Made by a program: the position numbers and the translations under genes. A stretch of 46,363 nt of DNA, taken from NCBI GenBank assembly GCA_016870915.1, contig VFZY01000021.1, positions 1-46,363 on the forward strand, read 5' to 3'. Under the pieces are notes generated by a model, which was not told where the DNA came from, did no database searches, and was given only the letters and a program-made list of their open reading frames with translations. The DNA comes from Acidobacteriota bacterium (GTDB lineage Bacteria; Acidobacteriota; Terriglobia; Bryobacterales; Bryobacteraceae). The first letter of the stretch is position 1. Each line of letters opens with the position of its first letter. Of this stretch, positions 16,415 to 25,017 are shown one piece after another.

Positions 16415-17593
16415 AGCGGTGGGGGGCCGGTTCACCGCCACCGAGTAGTGGAAAAAGCCGATCATCATCTCTTCCCACGTCTGGTCGCCCCAGCGCACTT
16501 CCTTCGTGGGGTCCGGGTTGTACTTGTTGTTGGGCGAATTGTCGAAGTGGGCCACGCATTCGATCCGCGTGCCGGCCGGCAGCGTGAGGGGCTTGGCAAG
16601 TTCATAGCTGAGCTGCCAGTTGAAGTCGTACTTGGGCACATTCAGAAGAACCTCGCTCCGGCCGTCAGGGAAGACGGCGGTGTACTTGAAGTCCTTGCCC
16701 CGGACGTGCATATGCGGCGCCATGCCGTCCAGTGTGATCTCCTGCCTGGCGACGAACTGCGAGACCACTTCATGGTTGGGCGCCATGGCTGGAATCTTAA
16801 ACGCGAAGTTCATCGCACGGCCTACAATCGACTGGCGCACCGGCGGATTTTTCGCGAACCGGAGCCCGACATAGCTGCGATCCTTCACAGCGGTGCCGTT
16901 GGGCGTATAGTGCAACTGGAAATTGAACACCGTACCGGCCTTGACCAACCGCGCTGTGCCGGGTTCGAATTGAATCGGGCGCGCCCCGGGGGCAAACCCG
17001 ATGAGCATGTTGCCGCCTTCCCCTCGGCCCTGGGGCTCTCCAGGGGACAGCATGAACACAATGATGTGGTGCACAACGCCGCGCTTATCCGCGCGAACCT
17101 CGGCTGCCTCCACCCACCTGTCTTCGGTGAAGCCGGTGGGGACGCGGAAGTACTTGTAGGGTACGGTGCCGGAAGCCGGCACTTCGAAATCGGCGCCGAT
17201 GTCGAAGACCACATCCGGCTTGCCGATGGACCAGCCGTCGTCGAATTTCGGCGCGGGTGGCAGATGCGCCGGTTCGCCTTCGGGCGCGCCGGCGGCGGCC
17301 CACTGCACCAACGTGTCTTTTTCAGCCGGCGATAGGCGGCGGTCGTTCTTGAAGTGGCCGTGGGCGGGGTCGGCGCTCCAGGGCGGCATCTTCTCGTTCA
17401 CCACGGCGTCGCGGATGGCCTTGGCCCAAGGCCGGATCTCCTTATAGGACGTGAATGCCATCGGTGCGGCCTCACCGGCGCGGTGGCACACCACGCAGCG
17501 GTTGTTGACGATTTGAGCGACGTCCTTGGTAAAGGTGGGCGTGGCCGCGGTAAGCGCGGTAGCCATGGCAATCCCCGTGATGAGTGTACGCAT
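16388..17593 (-). CDS. Cytochrome c fused to a copper type II ascorbate-dependent monooxygenase-like domain
   Basis: A 401-residue exported protein (signal peptide MRTLITGIAMATALTAATPT). Residues 20-110 are a c-type cytochrome domain with CVVCH at 33-37 and a likely axial Met in KMPPWSA (M69). Residues 120-390 match the two-lobed fold of peptidylglycine/dopamine monooxygenases. All six copper ligands can be matched: H175, H176 (VHHIIVFM) and H228 (LHYTPNG) for one copper, and H294, H296 (PHMHVRG) and M376 (WEEMMIG) for the other. Known: the animal enzymes hydroxylate C-H bonds using ascorbate. Inference: here the fused heme could supply electrons. The substrate is unknown. A GAGAG Shine-Dalgarno precedes the ATG. 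It is convergent with yvcK and divergent from glmU. Confidence 0.85.
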   Translation of the reverse strand: MRTLITGIAMATALTAATPTFTKDVAQIVNNRCVVCHRAGEAAPMAFTSYKEIRPWAKAIRDAVVNEKMPPWSADPAHGHFKNDRRLSPAEKDTLVQWAAAGAPEGEPAHLPPAPKFDDGWSIGKPDVVFDIGADFEVPASGTVPYKYFRVPTGFTEDRWVEAAEVRADKRGVVHHIIVFMLSPGEPQGRGEGGNMLIGFAPGARPIQFEPGTARLVKAGTVFNFQLHYTPNGTAVKDRSYVGLRFAKNPPVRQSIVGRAMNFAFKIPAMAPNHEVVSQFVARQEITLDGMAPHMHVRGKDFKYTAVFPDGRSEVLLNVPKYDFNWQLSYELAKPLTLPAGTRIECVAHFDNSPNNKYNPDPTKEVRWGDQTWEEMMIGFFHYSVAVNRPPTASSAGAGLE

Positions 17594-17717
17594 AAAGCTC
17601 TCAAGAATATCTTAACCGTGTCTCCCCGCGGGGACAATGGGGTGCCGTGATGTTGGATAGCCGGGCCATTCCCAAGCCGGGGTCTATTCGTCCTATCGGT
17701 ATGGGGGGAGCGGGCGA

Positions 17718-17723
17718 TAAAAT
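17718..17723 (+). promoter_or_regulatory. Probable -10 box (TAAAAT) of glmU, leaderless type
   Basis: TAAAAT (5 of 6 matches to TATAAT) is followed by 8 nt and then the glmU ATG at 17732. No Shine-Dalgarno fits this start, so a leaderless message is likely. No clear -35 is seen at 16-18 bp. Confidence 0.5.
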
Positions 17724-17731
17724 GAATAGAA

Positions 17732-19141
17732 ATGAGCGGCTCTGTACACGTAGTCATCCTCGCGGCGGGCCTGGGCACCCGGATGCGCTCAAAGAAAGCC
17801 AAGGTCCTGCACCGGGCCGGGGGGCTGACGCTTGTCGAACATGTGGTGCGCGTGGCGCTGGAAGTGGCTCCGCCGGGGCAGGTTACCGTGGTGACGGGCC
17901 ACCAGGCGGACATTGTTGAGCAGGTGCTCGCCCCGTACGGCGTGCGCTTTGCCCGGCAGACTGAGCAGCGTGGCACCGGCCACGCCGTGATGTGTTGCCG
18001 GGACGCGGTGGCAGGCGCCGGTCCCGAAGACCTGCTGGTGATCCTCTACGGCGATTCTCCGCTTCTCTCCGCTGCCACCGTGCGGCGTCTGGTGGAGCGG
18101 CAGCAGGCCAGCCAGGACGCGGGCATTGTGATCACCACCACGCTCGACGACCCCACCGGCTATGGCCGTGTGCTGCGCGACAGCGCGGGCCACATCCAGG
18201 CGATTGTGGAACAGAAGGCCTGCACACCCGAACAGGCCGCGGTTCGCGAGATCAACTCGGGCATCTACGCTTTCCGCAATGCGTTGGTCTGGCGCCACAT
18301 CGGCGAAATTGGCACCAACAACCCGGCTGGCGAGTACTACCTTACGGACATTGTCGAGATCCTGCGCGCCCAGGGCCACGCCTTTTCGATTCTGCATCTG
18401 GACGACGCGGCCGAGGTGATGGGCATCAACACGCGCGTGGAACTGGCCCTTGTGGACCGTATTTTCCGCGAGCGTAAGGCCACCGAACTGATGCTGGCGG
18501 GCGTCACGATCGTGAAGCCGGAAACGGTGACCATCGACACTGGTGTCGAGGTGGGGCAGGACACGGTGATCGAACCGTTCGCGCAGCTTCTGGGCACCAC
18601 CGTCATCGGCTCGGATTGCCGCATCGGTGCGTGTTCCATTGTCGATAGCTCGGCGATTGCCGACGGCGTCGATATTGCGCCTTTCACCATGGTGGGCACC
18701 TCCACGGTGGAGTCAAACGCTCACATAGGCCCGTACGCCCGCCTGCGCATGGACAACCATGTGGAGGCGGGCGCCCATATCGGGAACTTCGTCGAGTTGA
18801 AGAAGACCCGGCTTGGCGCGGGATCTAAATCGATGCACCTGGCGTATCTGGGCGATTCCGTGATCGGCCGCAAGGTCAACGTGGGCGCCGGCACCATCAC
18901 CTGCAACTATGACGGCCGGAAGAAGCACCAGACAAGAATCGGCGACGGCGCGTTCGTCGGCAGCAACTCGACGCTGGTGGCGCCGGTGGAACTGGGCGAA
19001 GGCAGCTACGTTGGCGCGGGCAGCGTGATCACGCACCAGGTGCCTCCTGAGGCGCTGGCCGTGGGCCGGGGGCGCCAGGTGGTGAAGGAACGCTGGGCCG
19101 CACGCCGGAAGGCAAAGGAGCCCGCGGGCTCTACGAAGTGA
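17732..19141 (+). CDS. glmU: Bifunctional GlmU: GlcNAc-1-phosphate uridylyltransferase / glucosamine-1-phosphate acetyltransferase
   Basis: A 469-residue protein of normal length. Known: it makes UDP-GlcNAc for peptidoglycan and lipopolysaccharide in two cytoplasmic steps. Seen: an N-terminal nucleotidyltransferase domain with [18 protein letters not shown] (10-27), [11 protein letters not shown] and LYGDSPLL, then a C-terminal left-handed beta-helix of hexapeptide repeats (about residues 250-455) with the acetyltransferase segment [13 protein letters not shown] holding the catalytic His and ITCNYDG. The uridylyltransferase and acetyltransferase residues look complete. It is monocistronic: its stop overlaps the convergent ilvD stop region by 11 bp. 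Confidence 0.97.
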   Translation: MSGSVHVVILAAGLGTRMRSKKAKVLHRAGGLTLVEHVVRVALEVAPPGQVTVVTGHQADIVEQVLAPYGVRFARQTEQRGTGHAVMCCRDAVAGAGPEDLLVILYGDSPLLSAATVRRLVERQQASQDAGIVITTTLDDPTGYGRVLRDSAGHIQAIVEQKACTPEQAAVREINSGIYAFRNALVWRHIGEIGTNNPAGEYYLTDIVEILRAQGHAFSILHLDDAAEVMGINTRVELALVDRIFRERKATELMLAGVTIVKPETVTIDTGVEVGQDTVIEPFAQLLGTTVIGSDCRIGACSIVDSSAIADGVDIAPFTMVGTSTVESNAHIGPYARLRMDNHVEAGAHIGNFVELKKTRLGAGSKSMHLAYLGDSVIGRKVNVGAGTITCNYDGRKKHQTRIGDGAFVGSNSTLVAPVELGEGSYVGAGSVITHQVPPEALAVGRGRQVVKERWAARRKAKEPAGSTK

Positions 19142-20792
19142 TGGCGCCCTGCGAGGCCGACGACACCATTTTGCAGTACTTGGCGAAAACGCCGGAGGCG
19201 TAGCGCGGCGCGGGCGGGTTCCAGGACTTCAAACGCTCCCCCACTTCTTCCGCCGGAACCTCAAGGTCAATGGTGCATTGGGCGATGTCAATGGCGATGA
19301 TGTCGCCTTCGCGCACTGCCGCAATCGGGCCGCCGGCCGCGGCTTCTGGAGCCACGTGACCGATCATGAAGCCACGCGTGGCGCCGCTGAATCGGCCATC
19401 GGTCAGCAGGGCCACCGATTCACCGAGTCCTGCCCCCATGATGGCTCCCGTGACGCCAAGCATTTCGCGCATTCCGGGTCCGCCCTTGGGACCCTCATAC
19501 CGGATGACCAACACGTCACCGGCCTTGATTTCACCGCGAGTGACGGCGTTCATGGCAGCTTCTTCATGATCGAAGACCCGGGCGGGGCCGCGATGGCCTG
19601 TGCGCGCAATGCCGGTGACCTTGATGACACAGCCTTCGGGGGCGAGTGTGCCGCGCAGGATCACCAGTCCGCCCGATTTCTTAATGGGGTTATCGAGCGG
19701 CCGGATCACCTTCTGCGTGGGGTTCTCCTTGGCGTCCGCCGCCTCTTCCGCCAGCGTGCGGCCGGTGACCGTGATCGCGGAACCATCCACATAACCGCCG
19801 TCCACCAGCCGCTTGGCGATCACCGGAATGCCGCCCGCCACGTCTACATCGGCGGCGACGAAGTTGCCGGCCGGTTTCAGGTCCACCAGCAACGGTGTGT
19901 TGGCGCTGATGGCCTGGAAGTCGTCGATTTCCAGAGGCACCTGGGCATCGCGAGCCATGGCCAGCAGGTGCAGCACGGCGTTGGTTGAGCCGCCGGTGGC
20001 GGCCACCGATGCGATGGCGTTGTCGAATGCCTTCCGGGTAGCGATGTCGCGCGGCTTCAGGTCCTTGCGCACGGCGTTCATCACGACCTGGCCGCAATAG
20101 GTGGCGACGGTGTCCTTGCGCGGGTCCACTTGCGGTACCGACGCGGTGTTCATGGGCGACAGGCCGATCAGTTCCATCACCGTTGCCATGGTGTTCGCCG
20201 TGAACTGTCCGCCGCACGCACCGGGGCCCGGGCATGCATGATCTTCAATCGCCAGCAACTCAGCGTCCGAGATCTTGCCGGCGGCGCAGGCGCCAACGGC
20301 TTCGAACACATCCTGAATGGTGAGATCGCGGCCGTTGTACTTGCCGGGCATGATGGTGCCGCCGTAGAGCAGCACGCTCGGCACGTTCAACCGCAGCATC
20401 GCCATGGCGGCCGCCGGAATCGTCTTGTCGCACGCCACCAGGCAGACCAGACCGTCGAACATGTAACCGCGGGTGGTCAGTTCGATCGAATCGGCGATGA
20501 GGTCGCGGCTGACCAGGGACGCTTTCATGCCCTCGGTGCCCATGGTGACACCGTCGCTGATGGCGATGGTGTTGAACTCCATGGGCGTGCCGCCCGCTTC
20601 GCGAATGCCCTGCTTCACACGCTCTGCGAGCGCGCGCAGGTTGTAGTTGCAGGGCATGGTTTCAATCCAGGTGTTGGCGACGCCGATGATGGGCTTGCGC
20701 AGGTCCTCGTCGGTGAAGCCGATAGCCTTCAGCATGGAGCGCGCCGGGGCACGATCCCGTCCCTGGGTGATGGTGTAGCTGCGTAGTGACAT
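19131..20792 (-). CDS. ilvD: Dihydroxy-acid dehydratase
   Basis: A 553-residue enzyme of the IlvD/Edd family. Known: it dehydrates 2,3-dihydroxy-isovalerate and 2,3-dihydroxy-3-methylvalerate in valine and isoleucine synthesis. The iron-sulfur cysteines by motif are C48 (MPCNYNL), C121 (ACDKTIP) and C193 (CPGPGACGG). This spacing and the ACDK motif fit IlvD rather than the sugar-acid dehydratase Edd. The motifs [10 protein letters not shown] and [23 protein letters not shown] are also present. No other branched-chain biosynthesis gene is nearby. It lies 38 bp downstream of the rhomboid gene on the same strand, and a weak -10-like TACACT in the gap may allow separate expression. Confidence 0.96.
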   Translation of the reverse strand: MSLRSYTITQGRDRAPARSMLKAIGFTDEDLRKPIIGVANTWIETMPCNYNLRALAERVKQGIREAGGTPMEFNTIAISDGVTMGTEGMKASLVSRDLIADSIELTTRGYMFDGLVCLVACDKTIPAAAMAMLRLNVPSVLLYGGTIMPGKYNGRDLTIQDVFEAVGACAAGKISDAELLAIEDHACPGPGACGGQFTANTMATVMELIGLSPMNTASVPQVDPRKDTVATYCGQVVMNAVRKDLKPRDIATRKAFDNAIASVAATGGSTNAVLHLLAMARDAQVPLEIDDFQAISANTPLLVDLKPAGNFVAADVDVAGGIPVIAKRLVDGGYVDGSAITVTGRTLAEEAADAKENPTQKVIRPLDNPIKKSGGLVILRGTLAPEGCVIKVTGIARTGHRGPARVFDHEEAAMNAVTRGEIKAGDVLVIRYEGPKGGPGMREMLGVTGAIMGAGLGESVALLTDGRFSGATRGFMIGHVAPEAAAGGPIAAVREGDIIAIDIAQCTIDLEVPAEEVGERLKSWNPPAPRYASGVFAKYCKMVSSASQGAITS

Positions 20793-20830
20793 GGTGGGAA
20801 AGTTTCAGTGTAACAGGCGGTCGCCGGTGG

Positions 20831-21664
20831 TCAGCGCGCGGAAAAGACCCGCAGAATCACCAGCAACAGGCAGGCCAGGGCGATGGCGGCCGAAACACCG
20901 CCCAGCATGCGCCACAGGCGTTCACGGCCCGGATTTCGCAGCGAAGGTTCACCGGCAAGCATGGCGATTCCGTAGCCCCCGGCCAGGCCGCCAATGTGCG
21001 CCGCGTTGTCGATGGGGAACATGGGCAGAAGGCCGAACATGATGCTGTAGATGGCCCAGCGGACGAAGAAGCCGCGCATCTCACGCACCATGGCCGACCC
21101 GGAGCGCGTGCCAAGGGCAATCATCGCCCCGATGAGTCCCATGATGGCCGCCGAGGCGCCCACCGAGATACTGGCCGACCACAGCGCGCTCAGCGCGAAA
21201 CCGCAAACTGTGGAGAAAACGTAGAACACCACCAGGCGAGCCGTGCCAAAGTATTCTTCCACGACGCCCGCCAGATCCCACAGCGCCCAACTGTTCATGA
21301 AAATGTGGAACAACCCGCCGTGCAGAAAACCGGCCGTGATCAGACGCCACCACTGGCCGCTGGCCTGGAGCGCGGCCCAATCCACCTTGGCGCCAAACAG
21401 GAGCAGCAGATTCGGGTGAATATCCGCCGTGGCCGGGCGCTCGAATTTCACGTTGCCGGCCATGCTGGCCACGTAGAGTCCGAAGTTCAGTGTCAAGATG
21501 ATAACCGCGGTCAGATTGGCCTGCGGGATGAGGCCGCCCAGGATCTCGCCGGGGTTGCGGACATCGACGGCGCGGGGTCCAACTTCAGCCTGGCAATAAG
21601 GACAAACGCGGTCGCTGGTGGTGATGAACGCCCGGCATCCCGGGCACATGCGGCGGTGATCCAC
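20831..21664 (-). CDS. Rhomboid-family intramembrane serine protease with N-terminal zinc ribbon
   Basis: A 277-residue membrane protein. Residues 6-27 form a small zinc ribbon (CPGC ... CPYC). A first membrane helix at about 50-68 precedes the rhomboid core. Core motifs are FLHGGLFHIFMNSWAL (H115, H120, N124), the catalytic Ser in VGASAAIMG (S171) and the catalytic His in AAHIGG (H223), so it is a probable active protease of the inner membrane. Known: rhomboids cleave transmembrane helices, and the substrates of most bacterial ones are unknown. The start is taken as GTG 21664, which sits 8 nt after a TACAAT box. ATG 21649 is the alternative. Last membrane helix near 252-272. Confidence 0.92.
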   Translation of the reverse strand: MDHRRMCPGCRAFITTSDRVCPYCQAEVGPRAVDVRNPGEILGGLIPQANLTAVIILTLNFGLYVASMAGNVKFERPATADIHPNLLLLFGAKVDWAALQASGQWWRLITAGFLHGGLFHIFMNSWALWDLAGVVEEYFGTARLVVFYVFSTVCGFALSALWSASISVGASAAIMGLIGAMIALGTRSGSAMVREMRGFFVRWAIYSIMFGLLPMFPIDNAAHIGGLAGGYGIAMLAGEPSLRNPGRERLWRMLGGVSAAIALACLLLVILRVFSAR

Positions 21665-21672
21665 TACTGTTC

Positions 21673-21678
21673 ATTGTA
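21673..21678 (-). promoter_or_regulatory. Probable -10 box (TACAAT) of the rhomboid-ilvD unit, leaderless type
   Basis: Minus-strand TACAAT is followed by 8 nt and then GTG at 21664. This spacing supports the GTG start and a leaderless message. No Shine-Dalgarno is present. Confidence 0.45.
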
Positions 21679-21752
21679 GAACGCGGTCCGGCTGTGGCCA
21701 GAGAACGCGGGTTCCAGCCCGCCGGGCTACGGGATTCGATAAGCTGGAACAA

Positions 21753-22505
21753 GTGAGCACCCCTCCTTTTCAACTGCCGGGCCGGACTGCGCTCATCACC
21801 GGCGGGGCCAGTGGTATCGGCGAACAGACAGCGCGGGTCTTCCGGGACGCCGGCGCCCATGTGATTATCTGCGACATCGATGGCGCGCGGGCGGAAGCCT
21901 TGGCGGCCGAACTTGGCGATGCTGAAACTCGCGTCTGCGACATCACCAACGAGGATCAGGTGCGCGCGATGTTCGCGGGCATTCCGAAGCTCGACATCCT
22001 GGTGAACAACGCCGGAATCGGGCATGTGGGCACGGTGGCGGACACCGAGCTGGCCGATTTCCAGCGCCTTTTCCGGGTGAACGTCGAGGGCATGTTTCTT
22101 GTGACCAAGCATGCCATTCCGCACTTGCTCGCCTCTCACGGGTCCATTGTGAACATTGGGTCCGTGGCGGGTCTCATCGGAATCAGGAAGCGTTTCGGAT
22201 ACTGCGCCACCAAGGGCGCCGTGGTCGCGATGACCAAACAGATCGCCGTCGAATACCCCACGCAACTGCGTGTGAACTGCATTTGTCCAGGCACGGTGGA
22301 CACGCCGTTCGTGGAAGGCTACCTGGAGAAGTACCACAAGCACGAAAAGGAAAAAGTGCGCGCCGAGATCAATGCCCGCCAGCCCATTGGACGGCTGGGC
22401 AACCCGCGCGAGATCGCCTATCTGGCCCTCTATCTCAGTTCTGAAGAGGCGGGCTTCGTCACCGGGTCGGTGGCCACCATCGATGGCGGTTGGACTGCTG
22501 CGTAA
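21753..22505 (+). CDS. Short-chain dehydrogenase/reductase
   Basis: A 250-residue classical SDR with a GTG start. Seen: the cofactor motif TGGASGIG (16-23), D41 in IICDIDG favouring NAD over NADP, NNAG at about 88-91, the catalytic Ser in NIGSVAG, YCATK as the Tyr-Lys pair, and the C-terminal DGGWTAA. The substrate is not predictable, since closest themes in this group include sugar-alcohol, 3-oxoacyl and hydroxy-acid dehydrogenases. The last eight codons are repeated at 22511-22534 after the stop, with only synonymous differences. It is followed 42 bp later by the phosphofructokinase, possibly in the same transcript. Confidence 0.92.
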   Translation: MSTPPFQLPGRTALITGGASGIGEQTARVFRDAGAHVIICDIDGARAEALAAELGDAETRVCDITNEDQVRAMFAGIPKLDILVNNAGIGHVGTVADTELADFQRLFRVNVEGMFLVTKHAIPHLLASHGSIVNIGSVAGLIGIRKRFGYCATKGAVVAMTKQIAVEYPTQLRVNCICPGTVDTPFVEGYLEKYHKHEKEKVRAEINARQPIGRLGNPREIAYLALYLSSEEAGFVTGSVATIDGGWTAA

Positions 22506-22510
22506 GAACT

Positions 22511-22534
22511 GACGGCGGCTGGACCGCCGCGTAA
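22511..22534 (+). repeat. Second copy of the SDR 3' end (coding relic)
   Basis: Bases 22482-22505 (the last eight codons of the SDR, reading D-G-G-W-T-A-A-stop) recur at 22511-22534 with the same translation. The two copies differ at four bases, all third codon positions and all T in the live gene versus C in the relic. The relic is in a different frame from the gene, so it is not translated as part of it. Confidence 0.75.
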
Positions 22535-22547
22535 AGGTTTTCAAACC

Positions 22548-23735
22548 ATGTCAAAACGAATCGGTATTCTCACGGGCGGGGGCGATGTCCCCGGGTTGAA
22601 CAGCGTCATCAAGTCAGTGACCTACGGGTCCACGGAACTGGGCTGGAACGTGACGGGTCTGCGCCGCGGATGGGAAGCCCTCACCCACATCGACTTCGAT
22701 GACCCGGCCAGCGTGAAGCGCTATGTGGAACCGCTGGACCGGCAGGTGACGCGCAACATTGATCGCACGGGCGGAACGCACCTGCACAGTTCCCGCACCA
22801 ACCCGGCCAAAATGAAGACGCTGCCGAAGGTGTGCCATGGGCAGACGTTCCCCGCCACAACGCGCATCGACAAGAAGACCAACGAGGAGTATGTCACCTA
22901 CGACATCAGCTCCCATGTGTTGAGGAACATCGGGAAGCTGGGGCTCGATTATCTGGTGGCCATCGGCGGCGATGACACGCTCAGCTACGCGGCCCACCTG
23001 GACCGGTTGGGTTTCAAGGTGGTCGCCATCCCCAAGACCATGGACAACGATGTGCGGAACACCGAGTACTGCATCGGTTTTTCCACCGCCATCAGCCGCG
23101 CGATGAACGCCATTGAGCGCCAGCGCACCACCATCGGATCCCATGAGCGCATCGGCATCTTCCGCATCTTCGGACGCGATGCCGGCTACACGGCGCTCTA
23201 CACCGCGTACGCCACCTCCATCCGCTGCGGCATTCCGGAGTACCACTTCGATCACACCAAGATGGTTGAACTGTTGCTTAAGGACAAGCGCGATAACCCG
23301 AGTTCGTACTCGCTGGTGGTGCTGTCGGAAGGCGCGAACTGGGTGGGTCACAAGCTCACCGAGTATGGTGAGCCGGATGCCTACGGCCATCGCAAGAAGA
23401 TGAGCGTGGCCGAGGACTTCTCCGATGCGCTTCGAAAGATCGAGAAGGAAGAAACGGTGGTGAGCGACCTCACCTACGACCTGCGCGGCGGCGCGCCGGA
23501 CTTCGTGGACCGTCTGGTGGCCACCACCTTCGCCTCCATGGCCATCGACGCCATTCGGGACGGCTTGAGCGGACGGATGACAGCCATCAACCACGGCGTC
23601 TACTCGCTTGAGCCCATTCCGGACCCGGCACTCGGGCCGCGCAAGGTGGACGTTGAGTCCATGTACAACACCGAGCGGTACCGGCCGCGCTACGACCGTA
23701 AGCTCGGGCTGCCCATCTTCCTCACCAAGCCGTGA
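22548..23735 (+). CDS. 6-phosphofructokinase, probably pyrophosphate-dependent
   Basis: A 395-residue PfkA-superfamily enzyme that phosphorylates fructose-6-phosphate in glycolysis. The phosphate-binding loop reads GGDDT (140-144) and the catalytic loop PKTMDND (162-168). Known: ATP-dependent enzymes usually have Gly at the second-Asp position of the first motif and PGTIDND in the second. Asp together with Lys marks pyrophosphate use, which also makes the reaction reversible. By these two residues I infer PPi dependence. The family motif GRDAGYTALY and the substrate loop RIGIFRIFGRD are present. An AAAGG precedes the ATG. The methyltransferase start overlaps its stop by 4 bp. Confidence 0.9.
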   Translation: MSKRIGILTGGGDVPGLNSVIKSVTYGSTELGWNVTGLRRGWEALTHIDFDDPASVKRYVEPLDRQVTRNIDRTGGTHLHSSRTNPAKMKTLPKVCHGQTFPATTRIDKKTNEEYVTYDISSHVLRNIGKLGLDYLVAIGGDDTLSYAAHLDRLGFKVVAIPKTMDNDVRNTEYCIGFSTAISRAMNAIERQRTTIGSHERIGIFRIFGRDAGYTALYTAYATSIRCGIPEYHFDHTKMVELLLKDKRDNPSSYSLVVLSEGANWVGHKLTEYGEPDAYGHRKKMSVAEDFSDALRKIEKEETVVSDLTYDLRGGAPDFVDRLVATTFASMAIDAIRDGLSGRMTAINHGVYSLEPIPDPALGPRKVDVESMYNTERYRPRYDRKLGLPIFLTKP

Positions 23736-24370
23736 TGCACTGGCTGCGGCGCCTCCTCGGGGCGAAGCCCGCCCCGCCACCGCTTGCCGAGATCAAGCAG
23801 GCGTTCGAGGACGCCGCGGGTGACGAGGAGCACTTCCCGTCCACGATCGACCCGCGGATCTATCACGTTCAGTTGTTGGTACGGACCTTCGGGCCGCTTG
23901 ACGGGCTGCGGGTTCTTGACGCCGGATGCGGCAAGGGACGCTTTGCCCGCGTCTTGCGGGACCGCCATCCGGCGGGCCAATACCATACTCTGGACTTGTC
24001 CGAAGCGATGCTCCGCCGCGTCCCTGAAGGCATGCACCGGTGCTGCGGCACACTCACCGGGCTGCCCTATCGCGGCGGCACCTTTGACGCGGTCTACGCC
24101 ACCGAGTCTTTGGAACACGCTGTGGACATCGACGCCGCCGTGGCCGAACTATGCCGCGTGCTCAAGAAGGGCGGCAAGCTGGTGATCATCGACAAAAACC
24201 GCGCCCACTGGGGAAAGCTTAAAACGCCGCCCTGGGAACGGTGGTTCCGGCGCGGTGAGTTGGAACAGCTTCTGGCGCGCCACTGCGCCCGTGTGTCAAG
24301 CAAGCCGGTCTCCTATTGGGAAGACGTGCCTCCCGATGGACTGTTCCTGGCGTGGATCGCCGAACGCTGA
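23732..24370 (+). CDS. Class I SAM-dependent methyltransferase
   Basis: A 212-residue protein with a standard Methyltransf_11-type fold: VLDAGCGKGRFARVL is the SAM-binding motif I, LDLSEAMLRRV motif II, FDAVYATESLEHAVDIDAAVAELCRVLKKGGKLVIID the later motifs. The target (small molecule, lipid or protein) cannot be told. The start is GTG 23732 (GTGA overlap with the phosphofructokinase stop) or ATG 23735, so it is translationally coupled to that gene. There is no obvious pathway link between the two products. Confidence 0.88.
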   Translation: MMHWLRRLLGAKPAPPPLAEIKQAFEDAAGDEEHFPSTIDPRIYHVQLLVRTFGPLDGLRVLDAGCGKGRFARVLRDRHPAGQYHTLDLSEAMLRRVPEGMHRCCGTLTGLPYRGGTFDAVYATESLEHAVDIDAAVAELCRVLKKGGKLVIIDKNRAHWGKLKTPPWERWFRRGELEQLLARHCARVSSKPVSYWEDVPPDGLFLAWIAER

Positions 24371-24452
24371 CTGTATAGAATCCGGCACCCTCGCCGGATA
24401 CTGAACAGCATCGGCGTGGCGCAGGAACCTGATTCTCTTTTGGTTTCAATGA

Positions 24453-24470
24453 GTTATGCTTTGGCATAAC
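24453..24470 (+). repeat. Perfect 7-bp hairpin/dyad upstream of the ECF sigma factor
   Basis: GTTATGC and GCATAAC are exact reverse complements with a 4-nt loop (TTTG), 19 nt before the ATG at 24490. A GGAACC at 24424-24429 resembles an ECF -35 element. A second small dyad, TCCGGC/GCCGGA, lies at 24381-24398. The central dyad could be an operator or an mRNA hairpin. Confidence 0.5.
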
Positions 24471-24489
24471 GGTTGCACTATTCCGGCGC

Positions 24490-25017
24490 ATGTTGACCAT
24501 GTGCTCTGACGAACAACTGCTTGGAATGATCGGCTGCGGGGAAAAGGACGCCTTTGAAGAACTGTACCGGCGCTACGCTCCCATGATCCGCAATGTGCTG
24601 AGGACGTACCTGTTTTCGGCCGAGGACTTGCTGGACCTGCTGCAGGAGGTGACTCTCCAGCTCTGGCAGAAAGCGGCCGCGTTTGATCCTTCACGCGGGA
24701 ATGCGCGTGGCTGGATCGCCATGATCGCCCGCAGCCGCGCTCTGGACTACCTGCGGGGACGCCGCCGCGCGCCGCTGCCCGAGGCCATTGAGGATGACCT
24801 GCCCGCCACTGCGGCCGCACCCTGCCAGGCGTCCGCTCTTGCGATTCGCCAGGCAGTGGCCCAATTGCCCGGAAGCCAGCGTGAACTTGTGACTCTGGCT
24901 TATGTCCAAGGGATGAGCCACAGCCAGATCGCGGCACGGCTGAACCGCCCTTTGGGCACCGTGAAGACCCAGATCCGCGCGTCAATGAGCCAGCTCCGCT
25001 CCGCGATGGTAGCCTAG
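24490..25017 (+). CDS. ECF-type sigma-70 family RNA polymerase sigma factor
   Basis: A 175-residue two-domain sigma factor. Region 2 covers about residues 20-92 (EELYRRYAPMI, LLDLLQEVTLQLWQKAAAFDPSRGNARGWIAMIARSRALDYLR) and region 4 about 118-170 (LPGSQRELVTLAYVQGMSHSQIAARLNRPLGTVKTQIR, a clear helix-turn-helix). Known: ECF factors redirect RNA polymerase to stress or envelope regulons and are usually held by an anti-sigma factor. No anti-sigma gene is adjacent here: the next gene is convergent, overlaps the stop by 4 bp and encodes a GH3 enzyme. Control may therefore be transcriptional, through the upstream dyad, or by a partner elsewhere. The start may also be ATG 24499. Confidence 0.9.
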   Translation: MLTMCSDEQLLGMIGCGEKDAFEELYRRYAPMIRNVLRTYLFSAEDLLDLLQEVTLQLWQKAAAFDPSRGNARGWIAMIARSRALDYLRGRRRAPLPEAIEDDLPATAAAPCQASALAIRQAVAQLPGSQRELVTLAYVQGMSHSQIAARLNRPLGTVKTQIRASMSQLRSAMVA

